Source: Rotaria macrura (Eukaryota > Rotifera > Eurotatoria > Philodinida > Philodinidae). From it: DNA of 64,000 nucleotides. Location: assembly GCA_900239685.1 (NCBI GenBank), contig OENT01000687.1, forward strand, positions 19,443-83,442, read 5' to 3'. Of this stretch, positions 61,017 through 64,000 are shown one piece after another. The notes beneath the pieces are model-generated. The model was not told the DNA's origin. It did no database searches and saw only the letters and a program-made list of their open reading frames with translations. The position numbers and the translations under genes were made by a program. Numbering within the stretch: the stretch's first letter is position 1; every line of letters starts with the position of its first letter.

Positions 61017-62434
61017 TTATTTGAATATACTGTTTATTTTGTAACGTAGATCTGGTGTACCATCAGCTTTGAGGGGTCTTGTACCCGTAGGAAAACGCGA
61101 GATATCGAAAGTTGAAGGAGCATAAGAGGGATTCTGCGGAAAACACGGACCATATGCTTGATTTGAACCTGCAAAAAATACGAAATTAAGATTCGAACGT
61201 TTAATAAGTTAGTTTGAGAATATAAGAAAAGATCGGTGGTGCTTTCCACACGTGTAGCAAACAAACTCGATATACGATTTGAATTGCAACAGCTTGTAAC
61301 AGTCTGTATTGAGTTGCTGGGTTTTATTATTTAGTTCTGATTGTCGATTGTATACACATGATGATACATCGTTAATCTGTCAATATTGAATACGTAACAC
61401 TTTCTCTTTCTCTCTGGTATTACTTTGTATCGTTCATCAGTTGATCGTTTACTCTGACAGTACCAAGATATCAGTGCTCTGACATGACTGTCATTACTAT
61501 TTTTCATCAATTCTTTTCTTTCCTCTACTTCCTTTCGTTATTTCTCTCTCTCTCACATTCTTGTGGCATATCTAAACGGATAATTTCTGTGTAAACTATG
61601 CGATTGTATGATATGAAGGTACAGAATAAACTGTTAGTTCATCTTCATTAATATCCCTTCTATCAGAAAATTTTCACACAGCTTACATATCTTTCGTAGC
61701 ACAAAACACTTACTGTAACTAATATGCGTATTTTCCATCATTCGACGTGTTTTTTCTTCTTGTTGTTGCTGTTTATCTTCCTCGAACTGCTTTTGTAACT
61801 GAGCTATTTGCTTTTTTAAACCTGCTAGTTCAGTTAGTAATAAAGTAATATCTTGCTCCTTTTTGTGCGTTTTGGCTGTAACAGATTTTATTGCGCCCAA
61901 TAATTCTGATTGAATTGCTTTTTTCTCACTCAATGAAGATGCATCAATTTTAGGAACCACGCATAAATGACGAACATCAAAGTTTAAAAGTTTGTTTAAC
62001 TGCTCTTTTCCCAACGATTTGTAATCATTTACTTTATCTTTATCTAGTTGGTTTATAACAAAAATGATTGACTTTTCATCAAATCGATACGCTTTATTGA
62101 TAGCATTAAATGCAACAATATCCTCATTACCGACTCGACCACCATTGCCAACTCCCAGGACAAAGACTATGACTGCAGTTGGATGTCCGATAAATGCAGC
62201 ATCAATTTCCCGTATGTTACAATTAATACGTCCCTGATCACTTTCAATTAAACCCGGAATATTATAGACAGCATATTGTTTATCACCTATTCTAGCCGGT
62301 CTATATTCTGTTGTTAGCGTACAGGCGTCCATTTTGGTTTCATTTTTAAACGCTTCTTCACCAAGAATTACATTCCCAAGAAAACTTTTACCTGCGCCAC
62401 TATTTCCTAAGATGATAATACCAGTGGTAGTCAT
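61017..62434 (-). CDS. AIG1/GIMAP-like GTPase
   Basis: The main exon (62434-61714) encodes residues 1-240 and an inferred last exon (61168-61017) adds 50, giving 290 residues. The N-terminus holds a P-loop, GNSGAGKS (residues 10-17), within IIILGNSGAGKSFLGNVILG, typical of the AIG1 family. The G3 region reads YNIPGLIE, where relatives have DTPG, so the magnesium-coordinating Asp is replaced by Asn. The G4 region reads FVINQLD in place of TKxD. A coiled coil follows (about residues 195-235, LAGLKKQIAQLQKQFEEDKQ). The last exon encodes a Pro-rich stretch and the tail RPLKADGTPDLRYKIN. AIG1-type GTPases are associated with immunity or membranes in plants and vertebrates; the role here is unknown. 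A splice acceptor about 55 bases before the ATG indicates a 5' UTR exon. The join to the last exon spans a 545-base intron, long for this window, but the phase fits. Confidence 0.85.
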
Positions 62435-63714
62435 AGCTTCGTGTACTTTGTGGAACGTATCGTCGTGAAATGTCTCTTTTAACAATAATCTGAAAAAAAT
62501 GGAAGTACAGTATCTTACAATGTTTTTTTCGTGATGATCAACTATAAAACGTGAACAGTTCAGTTTTATACTGTGAGAGAGAAAGGAAAACATTGTTATC
62601 GTTAGTCATGCACATTATCGAATTGTCGTCAATACCAAACGTGAACTTGGAATAGATAGTTGGCAGTTAGAACTGGAATCGCTCAAAATTCGTTTGTTTT
62701 CTATCCCTGTTTCTCTAGAACTTACAATCAACAATTACTTTTTAAAGAAGTTACGCTGCTCCGATTGTTATAAATCCATCCAAACACCATTTCCTGCCAA
62801 GTCGAACTGAAAACAGCAATTAATTCTTATCAACCATACCTGCCGACCAGATTCGACCGTTTCAGATCAAAATCCAACCGATTGAGACCAATTCCAAGAA
62901 GCGCGGCTCCCGAGAATTGACATGAGTTCCTTTCAAGTAATACAATCTCGAATCCTTGCATTACTAGGAATAAAGCCTAACAGTAGAAACACATATTCAC
63001 AGAAAAGCACTATTCGAAGCGGAGCATGATCGATTCCGATGTGAATGCGACTTTGTCCAATGCATGCACTTTATATTCCTTCCTTCGATCGAAAACAAAT
63101 CCACGGTTCAAAGAACAGAACAATTGCATTCGAACAGAATTCGAGGGAACACCGGCATTGGCTTTTCCATTACATGAGTCACATATAAGTGGAATTCATT
63201 TTCTTTACAGTTGGTACTTTTCTTCGTGTGAAAGTGGCAAAGTGTTTTGTAAAAAGCAGAAAGGCAGAGAAGAGAATTGGAAATGGTGGCCAGGGTTACG
63301 GTGCACGGTGAAATTTGACATTATATCTACAAGGCTGATGGCTAGTGATTCAGCGTGAGGGTGTGGGTGTGCTTGTTACTGGGATCTGTGCAACCAGGAC
63401 GTGTTTCGAACTCTCTTAAGGGTCTCGTCAGGTAGCTTAGTACCTTTGATTTGATTTCAACATTGCGCGAAAGAAATATATGTAAAACCATACAAGGGAT
63501 CAGCATAAGGCCACAAATCCGCTCACTTCCTTTCTTTGAACAGACTCGTTTGAAAACAGTATGTACTAATAGATTTCAACATGATGAACATTCTCATGTG
63601 ATGTTTTTGATATCCTGAATGTAACTCCATGCATTATTTCCATCCTCTTTTTCTTCAATTTTTTCCTATTTTTGTGAAACACGAACTGAAAGGAGTGTTT
63701 AGGATAGAAACTCT
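62435..63714. other. Upstream region of GTPase gene, no other gene seen
   Basis: Contains the likely 5' UTR exon and promoter of the GTPase. An open frame of 110 codons at 63026-63358 (+) has no recognisable domain and I do not call it a gene. Confidence 0.4.
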
Positions 63715-63890
63715 GCACCCATCCCGCGTCCCCACTGCATCACAGACCGTTACAGACAGGTGACATCCCCCCCTCTCGCCCCATCACAAGCAGTTACCGA
63801 GAGGTGCCCCCTCTCTCCCCATTACTGACCGTTACCGATAGGTGATTTCCCCGCCAGAAGCCGTTACTGACAGGGTTCAAGGCGGTCACA
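63715..63890 (-). repeat. Degenerate C-rich minisatellite
   Basis: Several diverged units of about 50 bases on the plus strand with the words CAGACCGTTACAGACAGGTG, CAAGCAGTTACCGAGAGGTG, CTGACCGTTACCGATAGGTG and GCCGTTACTGACAGG, separated by C-rich spacers. On the complement it reads CTGTAACGGTCTGTGATG with G-runs, similar in style to the arrays at 250-1450 and 3988-4078, so it may be a third member in the other orientation. Confidence 0.55.
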
Positions 63891-64000
63891 GAATTAATAG
63901 ATAGGCACAAACGACGCCACTGAGTGTCACAGATCTCCGGTACAGGTATAGTGAATATATGTCACTAATTTCTGATGAGAATATATTAGCAGCTTCTTTA

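Noticed and set aside
63026-63358. 110-codon plus-strand open frame
   Set aside because: No recognisable domain or neighbouring exons; cannot be supported as a gene.
1-64000. CRISPR arrays, bacterial operons or prophage
   Set aside because: Genes are spliced and animal-like; the tandem repeats lack the spacer structure of CRISPR arrays.

Overview
The window reads as an invertebrate nuclear genome, most likely a bdelloid rotifer (Rotaria, Adineta or Didymodactylos type). It is AT-rich (about one third G+C by eye). Its genes are split by very short GT-AG introns, mostly 45-90 bp. The gene content is animal: an SPATA17-type IQ protein, a beta-class carbonic anhydrase, a nuclear receptor with two DNA-binding domains, WDR55, UBC9 and an AIG1/GIMAP-like GTPase. 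Two-DBD receptors and animal beta carbonic anhydrases are known from protostomes including rotifers. The bdelloid assignment is inference; no rRNA or mitochondrial marker is present.

Layout. Bases 1 to about 20,440 hold no gene I can support but many mobile-element remains: a G-rich minisatellite element with two insertions nested in it (1-1530) and a second copy (3900-4170), a 4-kb foldback element with arms of about 0.94 kb that contain a 21-bp minisatellite (6138-10150), a hAT-like non-autonomous element with a TA-flanked MITE inserted in it (13534-14461), a dead mariner-type transposon (15006-16319) and a 368-bp near-perfect palindrome (20069-20436). Bases 20,437-29,975 look like featureless AT-rich intergenic DNA.

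Bases 29,976-62,434 carry the genes. They are SPATA17 (-), beta carbonic anhydrase (+), the tandem-DBD nuclear receptor (-), WDR55 (-), an unrecognised coiled-coil protein (-), UBC9/UBE2I (-), an unrecognised single-exon gene with an acidic tail (+) and an AIG1-type GTPase (-). For each multi-exon gene I worked out the splice joins by hand and checked that the reading phase is kept across all of them. The genes do not form one pathway: they cover cilium/sperm function, CO2 hydration, transcription control, ribosome biogenesis, SUMO conjugation and a GTPase of unknown role. The last 5 kb contains more degenerate repeats (59517-60548, 63715-63890).

The most interesting items are the nuclear receptor, whose two DBDs share two intron positions and whose second DBD sits in a phase-1/phase-1 exon pair, and a set of foldback elements with CCCAG...CTGGG ends, three of them flanked by TA.
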